NCBI GenBank assembly: GCA_013399695.1
Contig: VXAU01003549.1
Coordinates: 1,647,048 to 1,711,047 of the forward strand
From: Formicarius rufipectus
Lineage: Eukaryota; Chordata; Aves; Passeriformes; Formicariidae
Direction of reading: 5' to 3'
Length of the DNA stretch: 64,000 nucleotides
The notes under the pieces: model-generated
Database searches by the model: none
Told to the model about the DNA's origin: nothing
The model's input: only the letters and a program-made list of their open reading frames with translations
In this document: piece after piece, positions 62,282 through 64,000 of the stretch
Position numbering within the stretch: position 1 is the stretch's first letter
How the letters are laid out: the number at the start of each line of letters is the position of its first letter
Translations under genes and position numbers: made by a program

Positions 62282-64000
62282 AACCCTGGCTAGCATTCTG
62301 CACTGATCTATGTATGCAGACCCTTCATGTTCTGATTTGTGCTTCTCACCCTCCTACCCCTTCAAGGGCTCTTCCTGTTCCTTGCCATGATGGAGCAAAT
62401 ATTGATTACCAAGGACAAAGGAACAAAATTCCCTAGATCTCCCCCTGGATGATATCCAGGTCTCTCCAAAGAGAGACTGGACAGAAAGCAGAACAGCAGA
62501 AGATCTGAGTCTGAAGCCTGTCAGGATCTATCTGCAATGGGTCGGTTAGCACATAACCCTTTAACAAAAATTTTGAGGACAGGCAAGTCACCTTGGAGCT
62601 GTAAGATCAGTTCAGAAGGATACTATAACAAAGACAGGAAAGTTGTTTTTTCTGGATCCCAGAAAGAAAAAGGCATATCCAGCCAGCCCCCATAGATTAA
62701 AAGGACTAGTCTGAATGGCTGTGACTTTGCTTTACATCTCACTTTTTCAGAGCAAACCATGGCTCTTAAAAATCATATCTACATGAGCACTCTATTTTAA
62801 AGACACACCACAAACACATTATTATCTATGCTATGATATGTCTAAGTTGTAAGGGTTATCTGGTTGCTTGGTTTTGTGTTGGGTTTTTTAACTCAGTCAA
62901 CAAACTGATTCTCTAACCTAGTTTCCTCCTCAAACCCCATAGCATTTTACAGTGAACTCAAATGAACTTAAAACTCTGAACTTAAAACATAAATAAATAG
63001 CTTCAAAGGGGAAAACATTGACAGCAGAATATCAGTAAAATCGCAGATGGTGATGATGACTTGGACTGATCTGAAGAGAAATAAGCAATTTACTTACTGT
63101 TTCAATTCTTTATTGCAGTCTTCATCTACAGAACAACCCAGCGAGGAACAATTTGCACCAAAGTAGTGACAGACTCATACCTCTGAGGTAGTCTATACAG
63201 AAGTAGAGTTTTGTGTATGAGACAAATAGACACCCACAAAGCAGAAATGGGGAGCTTGGAGCTACAAAACTATCACCCAATGCTCTTATGCAGTGTCTGT
63301 TTGATAAGTAAAATTTTCAGGTGCTAAGTATCACATGCAAATACAAATAACAATCTCAAGAGAACAAAGGTTTCAGCAATCAACCTCTCCTCCCTCTATT
63401 AGGATATAAAATCAGACCCTTGCAGACTTGCCTTTCTGTCCACTTCTTCTGTGTGATATTCAGAAAGACGTAGCTCAAATTAATTTGTCGTGCCACATCT
63501 TTCACGGATTGAGTTCAGTCTCAGTAATATTCTAAATCCATAACATAAACAATGTACACAAAGTTAATATTGGTTTTAATAAAGCTAATTTGTGACTTTA
63601 GTGAGTGTCTAGCACTGAACCCTATGCAGCAGATTACTCATCTGTATTCACCACCCAGCTCAGCACTCTAAGCTCAAAACGGAATTACAAGGCTCCTCAT
63701 TAAGTTCATAAGTGCTATTGAGAATGAATTTAAGGCATTTAATTTGCAACTTAAAGCAAGACCTAGAAAGGTCCTTTCAAATAACATCAGCCTTACGAAT
63801 AGCAGCTTTCATTATAATGCCAACATGTCCACAAAGAACGCCAAGCAGGGGTTTAGCATCAAAAAGAGCCCAGACAAAGAAAAAACACTTTCTAAGACTT
63901 TATTATAGAAAAAGAATGTCAGCTCTTGGGTGTCAATATTTTAGTTTCTGACACTCACAGTAGAAAGGGTATGCTGTGCCAGGAAACTGAGATGTGATAG

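Larger units (their letters stand above)
1..64000 (-). other. DLG1: DLG1 (SAP97) gene, internal part
   Basis: The whole window lies within one minus-strand gene. Eighteen shared coding exons encode proline-rich N-terminal inserts, PDZ1, PDZ2, PDZ3, SH3, the Hook and the first part of the guanylate-kinase-like (GK) domain, in MAGUK order. Exon phases chain exactly: 1998 bases, 666 codons, using the 100-base Hook exon, or 644 codons using the 34-base one. DLG1 scaffolds receptors, channels, kinases and adhesion proteins under the plasma membrane, at epithelial junctions and synapses. It is separated from DLG2-4 by the proline-rich exons, HVTSNASDSESSYR and VREVAEK. The L27 exons and the end of GK are outside the window. 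Species is inferred to be avian, with moderate certainty. Confidence 0.96.
57239..64000 (-). other. Upstream DLG1 sequence, intron of long isoforms
   Basis: This 6.8-kb stretch has no recognised DLG1 exon. The exons for L27 and for the KYRYQDED...ISPIK segment were not found and should lie beyond position 64000. It holds a palindrome cluster at 62229-62281, two very long A runs (60033-60060, 60185-60217) and a T16 run at 58893-58908. If the candidate first exon is real, the promoter for it should lie in the first few hundred bases here. I saw no clear minus-strand TATA box or CpG island. Confidence 0.65.

Noticed and set aside
1..64000. Search for tRNA, rRNA, CRISPR arrays, operons or a second protein gene
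   Set aside because: Nothing convincing was seen on either strand. The window is explained by one intron-rich vertebrate gene, and no novel multi-gene system is supported.

Overview
This window is vertebrate nuclear DNA. It holds the middle of one gene, read on the minus strand: DLG1 (SAP97, discs large homolog 1), a membrane-associated guanylate kinase (MAGUK) scaffold. I identified 18 coding exons of the shared protein body. They have canonical AG acceptors and GT donors, and every exon length keeps the reading frame. With the longer Hook exon the chain runs 1998 bases (666 codons) without interruption. The paralogue assignment rests on the proline-rich N-terminal exons, the HVTSNASDSESSYR exon and the VREVAEK segment of the GK domain, which fit DLG1 better than DLG2, DLG3 or DLG4 as I remember them. 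The moderate introns, sparse interspersed repeats and lack of recognisable mammalian SINEs or LINEs suggest a bird, or another sauropsid. That is an inference from style, not a proof.

Layout from 5' to 3' of the gene (high to low coordinates): 57.2-64.0 kb shows no exon of the common transcript. 56.9-57.2 kb holds a candidate alternative first coding exon. 53.5-48.2 kb holds two proline-rich cassette exons and a short acidic exon. 47.2-45.8 kb encodes PDZ1, 45.8-43.5 kb PDZ2, 35.5 kb the PDZ2-PDZ3 linker and 33.5-32.2 kb PDZ3. 21.6 kb encodes the PDZ3-SH3 linker, 16.3 kb the SH3 core and 15.4 kb the start of the Hook. 11.2 and 10.4 kb hold two alternative Hook exons, and 7.9 kb another small cassette. 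4.7-1.9 kb encodes the start of the GK domain. The L27 exons (5') and the rest of GK (3') lie outside the window.

Together the exons encode a scaffold that clusters receptors, channels and adhesion proteins through three PDZ domains, with the SH3-Hook-GK unit binding partners at the membrane. The window is rich in alternative-splicing sites: three phase-0 exons near the N-terminus and a Hook region where reading frame alone forces exactly one of two exons to be used.

The most interesting element is an open exon at about 56.88-57.18 kb. It ends in phase 0 at a good donor, and its protein resembles an alternative N-terminus I remember from the paralogue DLG2. I found no second gene, RNA gene, CRISPR array or intact mobile element. 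The remaining short open frames are intronic noise.
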